Position numbers and translations under genes: made by a program. From positions 1-64,000 of the forward strand of contig JAMLGU010000004.1 of the NCBI GenBank assembly GCA_023957575.1: DNA of 64,000 bases, read 5' to 3'. The stretch's first letter is position 1, and each line of letters begins with the position of its first letter. The DNA comes from Chitinophagaceae bacterium (GTDB lineage: Bacteria; Bacteroidota; Bacteroidia; Chitinophagales; Chitinophagaceae). The notes beneath the pieces are model-generated. The model saw only the letters and a list, made by a program, of their open reading frames with translations. It had not been told where the DNA came from and did not search any database. Positions 26,417 through 38,250 of the stretch are shown piece by piece.

Positions 26417-27820
26417 ATGAACAATTCATTCAATCCCGACAAACAACATACCCTTGCAAACGCAATAAGCATCAGTGGCACCGGACTGCATACCGGCATA
26501 CTGGCCGACATGACCCTGAAACCCGCAAATGCCGGTTTTGGTTTTCAGTTTCAAAGGGTAGATTTACCTAATAAGCCCATCATCAAGGCAGACTGCGACT
26601 TAGTAACCGATACCAGCAGAGGCACTACATTAGAAGCAAATGGCGCTAAAATAAGTACAGTAGAACATCTGTTGGCTGCCTTAGTAGGAATGGGAGTGGA
26701 CAATTGCCTGATTGAAATAAACGGCCCCGAGGTTCCCATAATGGACGGCAGTTCCATGCCTTTTATAGAAATTATTGAAGAAGTAGGTGTGGTAGAACAG
26801 AATGCGGCCAAGGCCTGGTACTCAATTGATGAAAACCTTTATCTGACTAATGAAGAAAAAAGGGTAGAAATGGTAATCATGCCGGCCAGAGAATACCAGA
26901 TTACCACTTTGATTGATTTCAACTCTCCGGTTTTGGGCACTCAACACGCCGAATTGAAAACCATGCGCAATTTTAAAGAGAAAATTTCTGCTTGTCGTAC
27001 TTTTTGCTTTTTGCACGAATTAGAGATGCTGCTGGATAATAATTTAGTAAAAGGCGGAGACATCAATAATGCAATTGTAGTAGTGGACAGGGCAATTGAG
27101 GCTGAAGAATTAGAAAGGCTGAAAAAAGTGTTCAAAAAAGAACATATTGAAGTAAAAAGTGAAGGCTATCTGAATAATTTAGAACTGAGGTTCCCCAACG
27201 AGCCGGCAAGACATAAGCTGTTGGACGTGGTGGGTGATCTTGCCCTCATCGGCTACCCCGTAAAAGGCCGCGTGATTGCCAACAGGCCGGGGCACAGTAC
27301 CAATGTTGAGTTTGCCCGCCTGATTAAGCAACACATTAAGGCAAATAAGCATTTAAAAGACACGCCGCAATACGACCCTAACCAACCGCCTGTTTATGAT
27401 TTAAGTTATATTGAAAAAACCCTGCCACACCGTTTTCCGTTCTTATTGGTTGATAAAATTATTGATTTGACAGACAATCGGATTGTAGGCGTAAAAAACG
27501 TAACTTTTAACGAGTGGTTTTTTCAGGGGCATTTCCCCGGCAATCCTGTAATGCCCGGCGTATTGCAGGTAGAGGCGCTGGCACAGTGTGGCGGTATATT
27601 GGCCATAAACTTAGCAGGCGAGGGAGAGTATGATACCTATTTTTTGAAAATAGACAACTGCAAATTCAAGCAAATGGTAAAACCCGGCGATACCATGATT
27701 TTAAAAATGGAATTAATTTCTCCCATAAGGCGCGGCATCTGCGAAATGCGCGGCACGGTTTATGTGGGCAATAAGGTAGCTACCGAAGGCGATTTTGTGG
27801 CTCAGATTGTGAAGCGTTAA
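26417..27820 (+). CDS. lpxC/fabZ: bifunctional UDP-3-O-acyl-N-acetylglucosamine deacetylase / 3-hydroxyacyl-ACP dehydratase
   Basis: Fusion of LpxC, the committed zinc deacetylase of lipid A synthesis, and FabZ, which dehydrates 3-hydroxyacyl-ACP in fatty-acid elongation. Of 467 residues, LpxC covers about 1-305: ISGTGLHTG, the zinc-ligand segment STVEHLLAALVG, and HKLLDVVGDLALIG with the second zinc site, then RPGHSTN. FabZ covers about 320-467: LPHRFPFLLVDKI with the catalytic His, GHFPGNPVMPGVLQVEALAQ with the catalytic Glu. The fusion is characteristic of Bacteroidota and places two pathways that compete for hydroxyacyl-ACP under one control. lpxA, often the next gene in this phylum, is absent here. 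Confidence 0.97.
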   Translation: MNNSFNPDKQHTLANAISISGTGLHTGILADMTLKPANAGFGFQFQRVDLPNKPIIKADCDLVTDTSRGTTLEANGAKISTVEHLLAALVGMGVDNCLIEINGPEVPIMDGSSMPFIEIIEEVGVVEQNAAKAWYSIDENLYLTNEEKRVEMVIMPAREYQITTLIDFNSPVLGTQHAELKTMRNFKEKISACRTFCFLHELEMLLDNNLVKGGDINNAIVVVDRAIEAEELERLKKVFKKEHIEVKSEGYLNNLELRFPNEPARHKLLDVVGDLALIGYPVKGRVIANRPGHSTNVEFARLIKQHIKANKHLKDTPQYDPNQPPVYDLSYIEKTLPHRFPFLLVDKIIDLTDNRIVGVKNVTFNEWFFQGHFPGNPVMPGVLQVEALAQCGGILAINLAGEGEYDTYFLKIDNCKFKQMVKPGDTMILKMELISPIRRGICEMRGTVYVGNKVATEGDFVAQIVKR

Positions 27821-27912
27821 CCAATTAAAGTCGGCTTGGGAAAGGTATGTCATTCATACTCAAAGGTGTATGCATGCGAGTATTTATGTATTTATTATTT
27901 TAACCGTTTAGA

Positions 27913-28311
27913 ATGAAAATTTATTATTTCCCTGTTATTCTATTTTTGGCACTCATATTTGTTTTCTCCTGCCGGAAAAAAGATAAAGCACCCAAAACCA
28001 ATGAACAAAAATTTATCGGGTTATGGGTAGAAGAAAGCAGGATGAAAGACACCATTTTAGTAACAAAAGAACAAACCCAGAGCGGATCTATGATGATTTT
28101 ATACCCAAATGGTAAACCTGCAATTCCTTTCAGTTATCAATTTTTTAGTAACGGCGACTCTGTCAGGCTGAGTAATATGACCTCTGCCGATCCAAAGGAC
28201 AGGAATGTGCCTTATAAAATTAGTTTTGAAGGTAACAATAAATTTACCATCAAAAAATTCTACTCCTCATTGCCTGATGGCGACCCGCTCACATTTTATA
28301 AAGGCAGGTAA
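27913..28311 (+). CDS. small lipoprotein of unknown function
   Basis: A 132-residue lipoprotein: signal peptide (MKIYYFPVILFLALIFVFSC, Cys at 20), then RKKDKAPKTNEQKFIGLWVEES, which resembles the start of lipocalin-like Bacteroidota lipoproteins. The rest is beta-strand-like and polar (ISFEGNNKFTIKKFYS). It sits between lpxC/fabZ and gyrB on the same strand with gaps of about 92 and 131 bp. I do not recognise a specific family. Confidence 0.7.
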   Translation: MKIYYFPVILFLALIFVFSCRKKDKAPKTNEQKFIGLWVEESRMKDTILVTKEQTQSGSMMILYPNGKPAIPFSYQFFSNGDSVRLSNMTSADPKDRNVPYKISFEGNNKFTIKKFYSSLPDGDPLTFYKGR

Positions 28312-28394
28312 GTTGCCTGTATCATCTATTTTATTCGGTATTTCTTCAGATGCAACTTTATGCTGCTTTTAAGCTGAAATCCCTTTATTTTTCG

Positions 28395-28402
28395 TAAGTT
28401 TG
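28395..28402 (+). promoter_or_regulatory. gyrB promoter -7 box
   Basis: TAAGTTTG is a perfect TAnnTTTG match 40 bp before the gyrB ATG, leaving an untranslated leader of roughly 30-35 nt. No strong -33 element. Confidence 0.42.
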
Positions 28403-28430
28403 TAAGTTGTTTCTACTTAAAAATATTTAA

Positions 28431-30422
<1,992 letters not shown>

Positions 30423-30489
30423 AGATACGTTGATTTTATCTACAAAAAAGGTCGAGTTTCTTAGGTGGTTATAAAATAGAATCCGCTTT

Positions 30490-30837
30490 ATGAAAAAAAT
30501 CCTCCGTCTCATAATCTTCTTTCTGCTATTCATCTCCTGCAAAAGAGATTGCCCTTGCAAGGTGGACAGGAGTTTCAATGCCACCATAATCGGCGTGGGT
30601 ACGGATTGCGGCGGCCGATTTTTAATCCAATTTGACAAGCCTCCCAAAGGTATTTCCCAAAACATAGCAGGTAATATTTGTTATGAAGTCAATCTCGGCG
30701 ACCAATATAAAATTCCGGGTAAAAGGATCAGCCTTGAATATCGCGCTCCAAAATCGGAAGAGGATATGGCTTGTACTGCAATGGGGCCCGCCTACCCTCA
30801 TATTTTTATTACCCATGTTAAGGCATTTGAAAACTAA
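30490..30837 (+). CDS. small Cys-containing lipoprotein of unknown function
   Basis: A 115-residue lipoprotein with signal peptide and lipobox (FFLLFISC, Cys about 18), followed by KRDCPCKVDRSF. Four further cysteines (DCPC, GTDC, NICY) and one near the C-terminus (DMACTAMG) suggest disulfides in a small beta-rich domain. No family recognised. It lies 67 bp after gyrB on the same strand. Confidence 0.65.
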   Translation: MKKILRLIIFFLLFISCKRDCPCKVDRSFNATIIGVGTDCGGRFLIQFDKPPKGISQNIAGNICYEVNLGDQYKIPGKRISLEYRAPKSEEDMACTAMGPAYPHIFITHVKAFEN

Positions 30838-30905
30838 GTTTTTTGTCGGGAACAACCGTCTGTCATTCTTTTGCATTGGAATTCGGCAGTAGAAGAATTT
30901 CTATG

Positions 30906-30913
30906 TAAATTTG
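30906..30913 (+). promoter_or_regulatory. S46 peptidase promoter -7 box
   Basis: TAAATTTG matches TAnnTTTG exactly, 50 bp upstream of the S46 peptidase ATG. Confidence 0.4.
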
Positions 30914-30963
30914 AAACTTCTAACGATGAAATACTCCAAATTTTTTATGTATAAAACGTTTTT

Positions 30964-33129
30964 ATGAAAAAAATTGCACTTTTTTTGATTTTATCGCTTT
31001 CCATCGCGCTCCATTCAATTGCCGATGAGGGTATGTGGCTGCCTCAGTTGCTGGGACAGCAGGTTTACAACGACATGGTGAAAAAAGGATTGAAGCTCAC
31101 CAAAGAACAATTGTACAGTGTGAACAAAAACTCGCTCAAGGATGCCATTATCATTTTTGGCGGTGGCTGTACCGGCGAAATCGTAAGTCCTCAGGGCCTC
31201 ATCTTCACCAATCACCACTGCGGCTACGATGCCATTGCCAGCGCCAGTACAGTGGAACACAATTACCTGAAAGATGGTTTTTATGCCCGCAACATGGGTG
31301 AAGAAATAAAGACCAGACTTTCGGTTCAATTTCTGCTACGCATAGAGGATGTAAGTAATGAAGTAAACAATGCCTTGGCCGGCCTGAGCGGAAAAGAAAG
31401 AGCCGACAAACAGAGAGAAGTGATGGGCGCCATCAGCAAACGGATGAGCGATGCCGATAAATTCATTGAAGCCAGAGTGAGCCCTATCTTCAAAGGAAAT
31501 CAGTACCTGGTTTTTGTGTATGAAAGGTATAATGACGTGCGGTTAGTGGGCACTCCTCCCGAAAACATCGGTAAGTTTGGCGGCGACTCCGACAACTGGG
31601 AATGGCCTCGCCACACGGGTGATTTTTCTGTCTTCAGGGTATATGCCGGCAAAGACAATAAACCCGCCAACTACGATGTAAACAATGTGCCGCTCAAACC
31701 AAAATGGTACCTACCGGTTTCGCTCAAAGGCGTAAAAGAAGGAAGTTTTGCAATGATCTGGGGTTATCCCGGCGGAACCAACCGCTACGAATCATCCTAC
31801 GGAATCAAACTGGCTACCGACATTAATAATCCATCATTGGTGGAGCTTCGTGATGTTCGTTTGAAATATATGAGAGAAGAAATGGTAAAAGACCCCGCCA
31901 TCAAACTAAAACTGGCTTCCAGCTACGCAGGCATTGCCAACTACTGGAAATTTTATGACGGCGAAACCAAGCAACTATTGAAATTTGATGTGTTTGGACA
32001 AAAGAAGGCTGCGGAGGAAAAATTTATTGCCTGGGCAAAAGGAAAACCCGGGTTTGAAAATATCTTTAGCGAATGGAAAGCGGCTTATGACAAATGGCTG
32101 CCCTTTGCCAAACAAAGAATGTATATTTCTCAGGGAATTAAAGCTTCTCCGCTCATCGGATTTGTGGAAGCGCTCTCCGGCCTGAGAAGCGCCTTAAATA
32201 ATCCGTCTCTATCTAAAGAAAATCTGAAAAAAACACTTGAAAGGGCAACGGCGATGAGAAATTCTTTCTTATTGAGTGAAGATAAACCTTCGGATGAAAA
32301 ATTCTTTGCGGCAGCTACCAGAATGTTTTATCAGAATATTGCCAAAAACCAGCAGCCTAAAGGATTTTATGAGATGCTGGCGCAAAAATACGGACCATTG
32401 GATGATGATAATACCTACAAAAAATATGCTGCCGATGTATTCGGCAACACCATCGTTCTGAATGATGCCAAATGGAATACATTTATCGCAAACCCCGATG
32501 TTACCACTTTTAATAATGATCCTGCATACAGACATTATGATGCATTTGTGGCCAGATACAATGCCGAATATGAGCCGCTGTATCAGGAGTTTGAAACCAA
32601 GAATAATGATCTGGGTCGGTTGTACATCAAAGGAGAACATGAAATGAACCCTGCGCAAGCTGCAAAAACTTATCCTGATGCCACCTTTACCATGAGGGTC
32701 AGCTACGGTTCGGTGCAGTCTTACAGCCCGCGCGATGGCGTATTTTACGATTTTCTGACCACCTCAAAAGGCGTATTGGAAAAATACAAACCGGGCGATT
32801 ATGAATTTGACCTTACTGCCAAACAGATTGAACTGTTGCGTAAAAAGGATTTCGGCCAGTATGCCGATCCGGTGAGAAAAGACTTAGTGGTAGGTTTCAT
32901 CACCAATAATGATATCACCGGAGGCAACTCCGGATCGCCGGTGCTGAACGACAAGGGCGAATTGATCGGTCTGGCTTTTGACGGTAATTATGAAGCGCTC
33001 AGTCACAAATTAGCTTTTGATAAAACCTTCAACCGCACCATTAATGTGGACATACGGTATGTACTATGGTGCATTGACAAATTAGGCGGCGCCAAAAATA
33101 TTATCAATGAATTGAAGCTGGTGCGTTAA
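30964..33129 (+). CDS. S46 family dipeptidyl peptidase (DPP7/DPP11 type)
   Basis: Periplasmic serine exopeptidase that removes dipeptides from extracellular oligopeptides and feeds amino-acid catabolism. It has 721 residues, the full family length. It has a signal peptide (ending HSIADE), the S46 start MWLPQLLGQQ, the catalytic His in TNHHCGYDAI (about residue 84), Asp in NWEWPRHTGDFSVFRVY (about 223), and Ser in GNSGSPVLN (about 656). S46 enzymes split by one residue near the C-terminus into DPP7 (hydrophobic P1) and DPP11 (acidic P1); without an alignment I do not assign it. A strong terminator follows. Confidence 0.94.
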   Translation: MKKIALFLILSLSIALHSIADEGMWLPQLLGQQVYNDMVKKGLKLTKEQLYSVNKNSLKDAIIIFGGGCTGEIVSPQGLIFTNHHCGYDAIASASTVEHNYLKDGFYARNMGEEIKTRLSVQFLLRIEDVSNEVNNALAGLSGKERADKQREVMGAISKRMSDADKFIEARVSPIFKGNQYLVFVYERYNDVRLVGTPPENIGKFGGDSDNWEWPRHTGDFSVFRVYAGKDNKPANYDVNNVPLKPKWYLPVSLKGVKEGSFAMIWGYPGGTNRYESSYGIKLATDINNPSLVELRDVRLKYMREEMVKDPAIKLKLASSYAGIANYWKFYDGETKQLLKFDVFGQKKAAEEKFIAWAKGKPGFENIFSEWKAAYDKWLPFAKQRMYISQGIKASPLIGFVEALSGLRSALNNPSLSKENLKKTLERATAMRNSFLLSEDKPSDEKFFAAATRMFYQNIAKNQQPKGFYEMLAQKYGPLDDDNTYKKYAADVFGNTIVLNDAKWNTFIANPDVTTFNNDPAYRHYDAFVARYNAEYEPLYQEFETKNNDLGRLYIKGEHEMNPAQAAKTYPDATFTMRVSYGSVQSYSPRDGVFYDFLTTSKGVLEKYKPGDYEFDLTAKQIELLRKKDFGQYADPVRKDLVVGFITNNDITGGNSGSPVLNDKGELIGLAFDGNYEALSHKLAFDKTFNRTINVDIRYVLWCIDKLGGAKNIINELKLVR

Positions 33130-33148
33130 ACGCCAGAAATATGAAATG

Positions 33149-33183
33149 AAAAGGCCGTTTCTGATTAGGAAGCGGCCTTTTTT
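33149..33183 (+). terminator. intrinsic terminator after S46 peptidase
   Basis: AAAAGGCCGTTTC (33149-33161) pairs with GAAGCGGCCTTTT, with one bulge or mismatch, ending in a six-T run. It starts 20 bp after the stop codon. Confidence 0.85.
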
Positions 33184-33486
33184 CTGTTATACAAAAGAAA
33201 TTAACATTTATGAAAAAATGGATTCACTTTATTTTTATTTTACAATACAAAAATATTTTTGCCCAAAATTAAATAACGATTGATGAAATAAAATATCAGA
33301 ATAATTCACTTGAATTTTATTATGTCAAGTCGGTATTGGGCAGGTTTTCTGTTTCTGTCCTTTTTACAACTCTAACCAACTCCAATTTTCAAAGCAGCGG
33401 CAACAGGCAGAATGAACGAGATTATGAAAAAAACTTTTGCCAGATTATTGTGAAATGATTTAATTTTATACAAGGTTCCACAGCTT
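33184..33486. other. intergenic region without recognisable gene
   Basis: A 303-bp AT-rich stretch between the S46 terminator and the aspartic protease gene. It probably holds the promoter of the latter. I see no RNA gene, repeat or credible short coding sequence. Confidence 0.4.
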
Positions 33487-34782
33487 ATGAAAACTATATT
33501 AGCCATAGTATTTTTAATCATACCGGTGATGCCATGTCTATCGCAAGAAACATTTATGGACCCTCCAAGCAAGGAAATAACCAAAATCCCTTTCACACAA
33601 TTTACAGGTGGAGTGATTGTTTTTAAAGCTTTATTAGAAAATTTTCCAGACTCATTAAATTTTATTCTCGATAGCGGAAGTGGGGGTATTTCTTTAGACT
33701 CAACCACAGTGGCTAACCTGGGATTATCTCCTCCTGAACCAGAACGTCTGGTAAGAGGTATTGGAGGGATTCGGAAAGTGGGGTTTATAAACAACAAAAC
33801 CCTGATTATCAATCAGCTAATAGTGAGCAACCTGAATTTTCATGTGATAGATTACGAAATTTTATCGGCATTATATGGAGAGCGAATAGACGGTATAGCC
33901 GGTTATTCTTTACTGAGCCGATATATTGTAAAAATTGATTATGAAAAAAAGATACTGAGTTTTTGGTCCAATGGCACAATTAAATATCCAAAAGGCGGAT
34001 ATTTGCTTCATCCCCAAATAAATTTGATTCCCTTTTCAATGACCTCGGTGAAGGATGCCAAACGCAAAGATTTTCGATATCTCTTAGATATTGGCGCCGG
34101 TCTTTCAACGCTCATTTCTCAGGATTATATCGAAGACAGCGCCTTTCTGAAATCAAAAAGAAAGAAATATTTAAAACAGGGAGAAGGAATTGGCGGCAAG
34201 GTGGAAATGTATCTTACCGTGATGAAGGAATTAAAACTGGGCCCTTACAAATTCAGAAATGTTCCGGTAAATATTTTCGATGACACTTATAATCTATTGT
34301 CATATCCTAACCTTGGAGGGCTTATCGGTAATGAGATTTTCAGACGTTTTAATTGCATTATCAATTATCGAAACAAAGAAATATTTCTAAAACCCAATAA
34401 ATTTTACACCGATCCCTTTGACTATGCTTACTCAGGTATCGAACTATACTTAATAGATGGCAACATTTTGATTGGAGACATCCCAAAAGGATCACCTGCT
34501 GACAAGGCGGGGTTATTAGCCGGTGACGAAGTAATTGCAGTTAATAAAGAATTCGGACTCAGTTTAGAGGAATTGAAACAGTCACTACAAGGTTCATATC
34601 TCCCTGTAAAAATAATTATTAGAAGGAATGGCGAACTAATGAATAAAACCATAAAAATTATCAATATCGTAAATGGGAAGTCTATTTCAAACCAAACTAT
34701 GTCAAACACATTCAGAGAAGGGACTCATATACAAAACCAGCATAATTCACGTGAACCTATTAGCGTTCCGCCTCAAAAATAA
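33487..34782 (+). CDS. exported retropepsin-like aspartic protease with C-terminal PDZ domain
   Basis: A 431-residue exported protein: signal peptide (about 1-19, ending PCLSQ), two retropepsin-like repeats with the catalytic motifs LDSGSGG (about residue 62) and LDIGAG (about 201), then a PDZ domain (about 310-395: IGDIPKGSPADKAGLLAGDEVIAVN). The second motif is DIG rather than DTG/DSG; DIG occurs in some bacterial clan-AA proteins, but activity of both halves is not proven. The last 35 residues are polar and probably disordered. Periplasmic proteolysis is inferred. It stands alone between a terminator upstream and a convergent GH3 gene. Confidence 0.85.
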   Translation: MKTILAIVFLIIPVMPCLSQETFMDPPSKEITKIPFTQFTGGVIVFKALLENFPDSLNFILDSGSGGISLDSTTVANLGLSPPEPERLVRGIGGIRKVGFINNKTLIINQLIVSNLNFHVIDYEILSALYGERIDGIAGYSLLSRYIVKIDYEKKILSFWSNGTIKYPKGGYLLHPQINLIPFSMTSVKDAKRKDFRYLLDIGAGLSTLISQDYIEDSAFLKSKRKKYLKQGEGIGGKVEMYLTVMKELKLGPYKFRNVPVNIFDDTYNLLSYPNLGGLIGNEIFRRFNCIINYRNKEIFLKPNKFYTDPFDYAYSGIELYLIDGNILIGDIPKGSPADKAGLLAGDEVIAVNKEFGLSLEELKQSLQGSYLPVKIIIRRNGELMNKTIKIINIVNGKSISNQTMSNTFREGTHIQNQHNSREPISVPPQK

Positions 34783-34959
34783 ATATTGAATAATGGAAAA
34801 GATTTACCAACAATACACGCATCAATACATTGGATTCGTATTTGAGGGAAAACTATTTATTTTTTCAAAATCGCCTTTTGTACTCTCGGGGCTAGATTAA
34901 TGCCTAATCATTTTTTGCCATTATTTTCACTTACATCATTTCGGTTATCCAACGCTTTC

Positions 34960-37399
34960 TTAAAAAACGACCGTTCTCTTCAGCTTTATGTCTTCGGATG
35001 AAGAACCTGCGAAGAAGGTAAAGGTTCCGGGTTCCATAATCCATTCTAACTTTTCATTCAACAGCGAAAGACTTTGTCTGCTTACTTTCAATTCTACTGT
35101 TTTTTCTTCCCCGGGCTCTAATAGCACCGGAGTATAACCACACAATTCTTTTGCATAAGTAATAAAACTGCTGAAGTTGTCCTTAACATATACCTGCACT
35201 ACCTCCCTGCCCTTTACCTTACCGGTATTTTTTACTTTTAATGATAGTTTCAAATGATTTGTTTTTGCAAATCCTGTCGTATCAATCTGAAGATTGCTGT
35301 ATGCAAATTGAGTATAACTTAAACCGTGACCAAACGGATATAAAAACCCGGTTACCGCTGCATTGCCACTCTTGGCATCTGCAGGATACATGGGGAAAGA
35401 AAGAGGTGTTTGTCCTACTGTTTTCAAAACTGCTACCGGCATCCTGCCTGAAGGATTATACTTACCTGTAACCACATCTGCCACTGCAGTACCATTGAAT
35501 TCGCCTGCATAAAAATTCTGAATGATCGCAGGTACTCTTTCGGCAGCCGAAACAAAACTCATTGGCCTACCACTGGTATTGATTAAAACTACCGGCTTGT
35601 TTAAATCCATCATTTTATCAATCAAAAATTCCTGGCGACCGGGCAGTTTCAGGCTTAAGCGAGAAGCGCTTTCACCCACCGTTCTGGCATTATCGCCTAC
35701 TGAAAGAATGATGATGTCTGCCTGAGCTGCCACACCTATTGCTTCGTTCAAAAGTTGTTCTTCGGCAGTAGTCAGCGGGAAATCCCTGATATCACTCTCG
35801 GGAAATTTAGGATCAGTATGTTTGCAACCCTCGGCATATAGTATTTCTGCACCAGTAAGCGCCTGCGATAATCCGTCAAAAATAGTTACTGCATCTGTAT
35901 GTACAGGGCCATACCTGCTCAATAGGCTTTTCTTTTCTTTTGCATTGGGGCCGATGATCGCCACTTTTTTACCCGCTAAATCTTTTAAGGGTAAAAGATT
36001 GTTCTGATTTTTCAACAAAACAACTGTTTGATGTGCTGCATCTAATGCCAGGCTGACTGCTTCCTGATTGTGAACAATCTCAGTAGCTTTGGGATTTAAA
36101 ACATAAGGTTCATCAAACAGTTTCAGCCTGAATTTTACGCTCAACACTTCGCCCACTCTCTCATCGAGCATGGCCTGGTTAATTTTTTCCCTGACTTACC
36201 GCTTCTTTCACAGCGTTGATAAACGGTGTAGGCGAATTGAAAGCCGTTTTCACATTCAGTCCGGCATTGATGGTAAGCGCTGCAGCATCTACCATATTGT
36301 CTGTAACAAAATATTTTTCATACAGATCTTCATAAGCATGGCTGTCGCTCACGGTGTATCCTTTAAATCCAAACCGTTTGCGAAGCAGATCGGTTAGGAA
36401 GTATTTGCTGGCCATAATTGGGGTACCATCATAATCATTGTAAGAAACCATTACACCCATTATGCCCGCCTGCTCAATCACCATTCTGAATGGTTCCAGC
36501 AATTTGGCCATCATTTCCCGCGGAGCGATCATCGGGTGGGTGCGCACTCCGCCATCGCTCCCTGCAAGCGGAATTCCATAAACGGCAAAGTGCTTGGCTG
36601 TGGAAGCTATTCCCTGAGATTGCAAACCGCTGGCATTGGCAACACCCAGTGAACCCACTAAAAACGGATCGCTTCCATAAGTTTCTTCAATGCGACCCCA
36701 GCGCGGATCCAGTGCCACATCAAGAATCGGTGAATATACATTTGTGTATCCCAAAGCCTTAGCTTCTCTGCCGGTAACCCGTCCGATCTGATGTACCAGA
36801 TCATAATTGAAGGTGCATGCCTGAGCGAGTTGAGACGGATAATAAGTTGCCTTCATGTGATTAAGGCCTCTGATTCCTTCGGTGGTGAAATCCACCGGAA
36901 TTCCTAATCTGGTATTTTCGATAAACCAGCGTTGAATGATGTTGATTGCTTTTGTGTGGTCGGAGTAGGGATAAGCAAACATTGTATCGGTTCGCAAACC
37001 GGTGAGTTGCTCATCAATATTGGCAATGCCATATTTCCAGATGCTGTCTTTCCACCACGGCATGGGCAGTCTGTCTTTCAGTACGGCGCCATAGCCATAA
37101 ACCGTAGCAAGCTGATTTGCTTTTTCATCAAGCGTCATTTTTTGCAACAGATCCCGAACACGGGCGGCTATCGGTTGCAGCGGATCTTCAAAAATATCCT
37201 TAACACCGTCTTTATTAAAATCTATCCAGCCCTGTTTGTATATTTTCTTCGATAATGCAGGAAAATTCAGCACTGCATCTGCTTTGGTATTAGTGGTTCT
37301 TTTTGTGGAGCCACCTTTGTATTGATCAGTAATTTGAGCATTTACAAATAGAGGCAGAAAAAACATGGCCAGACAGGTAGTCCTTTTTAAAAACAGCAT
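34960..37399 (-). pseudogene. GH3 family beta-glucosidase/xylosidase-like enzyme, split by a one-base frameshift
   Basis: Two adjacent frames form one GH3 enzyme. The N-terminal part (37399-36179) has a signal peptide (LFLKRTTCLAMFFLPLFVNA), the TIM-barrel domain and the nucleophile Asp in GYTVSDSHAYEDL (about residue 351). It stops after AVSQGKN. The C-terminal part (36171-34960) begins in mid-domain and has the alpha/beta sandwich (VAIIGPNAKEKK) and a fibronectin-III-like end (GREVVQVYVKDNFSS). The break is at a run of six A (36183-36188, minus strand); with five A the protein reads SQGKINQAMLDERVGEVLSV without a gap, 812 residues. Either a real disruption or a homopolymer error. Sugar specificity is not determined. 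Confidence 0.9.
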
Positions 37400-37494
37400 A
37401 GAGATAATTTTTAAAAAAATGAATGAAGAGGATTATATGTTCCGTTTTCAAAGGTAAACAATAAATGGACGCCTGTTTAGCGCAAACGGTTTAT

Positions 37495-38217
37495 CTATTT
37501 GATTTCAATTTTTTCTTCTTTTATCAACTCTTCTCCACACATTCTCAAAAAAATCTGAGCTACTGTTATCACATCCTTCTGACAATAGGTGATAATACGG
37601 TCAATATTTTTTTCTTTGTAATACACTTCGGCTACCATGCTGCCATCAATGTCGTCTTTGGGCGTAGGTACACCCAATACATGGGCCAGCAGGTTGAGGG
37701 AGGTATAGCTTTTATAATCGCCAAATTTCCACAATTCCATGGTGTCCAGGTGATTGATTTCCCAGGGCTTTTTGCCGGCTAAGTTTAATACCAATGGTAT
37801 TGGCAACCCATTGATTATCAGTCGCCTACAAATATATGGAAAGTCAAACTCCTTGCCGTTGTGGGCACACAGAAACTTCTGTTCATTGGCAGTCCATTTG
37901 GTTATCATTTCTGAAAATGCGCTCAATATTTCCTTTTCATCATCTCCTGCAAATGATTTAAGAATCATTCCTCTGTTATTTTCGCTACCGGTAACAATAC
38001 CGCAACTGATACAAACGATTTTTCCAAACTCGGCATAAATACCGGCACGCTCGTAAATGCTTTCTACGGTTTCTTCTTCTCTGCTTTTAATCAGTGAAGC
38101 GGCCTTTCGGGTCCACAATTCTTTCCAATCTTCGGCCAACCGATCAAAAGAAAATTGCTGAGGAACCGTCTCCACATCCAAAAACATTATATTTTGTATC
38201 GGAATATTTTGCAGCAT
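37495..38217 (-). CDS. predicted PolB-like DEDD 3'-5' exonuclease
   Basis: A 240-residue protein of the family of predicted 3'-5' exonucleases related to the PolB exonuclease domain. Exo I is FLDVETVP (about 12-19), Exo II is CAHNGKEFDFPYICRRL (about 117-133), and Exo III is ITYCQKDVITVAQIFLRM (about 209-226), giving the four acidic metal ligands. A substrate-binding stretch TMELWKFGDYKSYTSLNLLAHVLGV lies between. It probably trims DNA or RNA ends in repair. It may share a transcript with the two sugar-nucleotide genes upstream (33-bp gap). Confidence 0.88.
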   Translation of the reverse strand: MLQNIPIQNIMFLDVETVPQQFSFDRLAEDWKELWTRKAASLIKSREEETVESIYERAGIYAEFGKIVCISCGIVTGSENNRGMILKSFAGDDEKEILSAFSEMITKWTANEQKFLCAHNGKEFDFPYICRRLIINGLPIPLVLNLAGKKPWEINHLDTMELWKFGDYKSYTSLNLLAHVLGVPTPKDDIDGSMVAEVYYKEKNIDRIITYCQKDVITVAQIFLRMCGEELIKEEKIEIK

Positions 38218-38250
38218 AAAATCATTTTAAAAAATGTCAATACAATTTGA

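Noticed and set aside
36171..36200. Programmed ribosomal frameshift in the GH3 gene
   Set aside because: A +1 shift would be needed at GGA AAA AAT TAA, no known stimulatory element is visible and GH3 genes are not known to use frameshifting. A base error or mutation is simpler.
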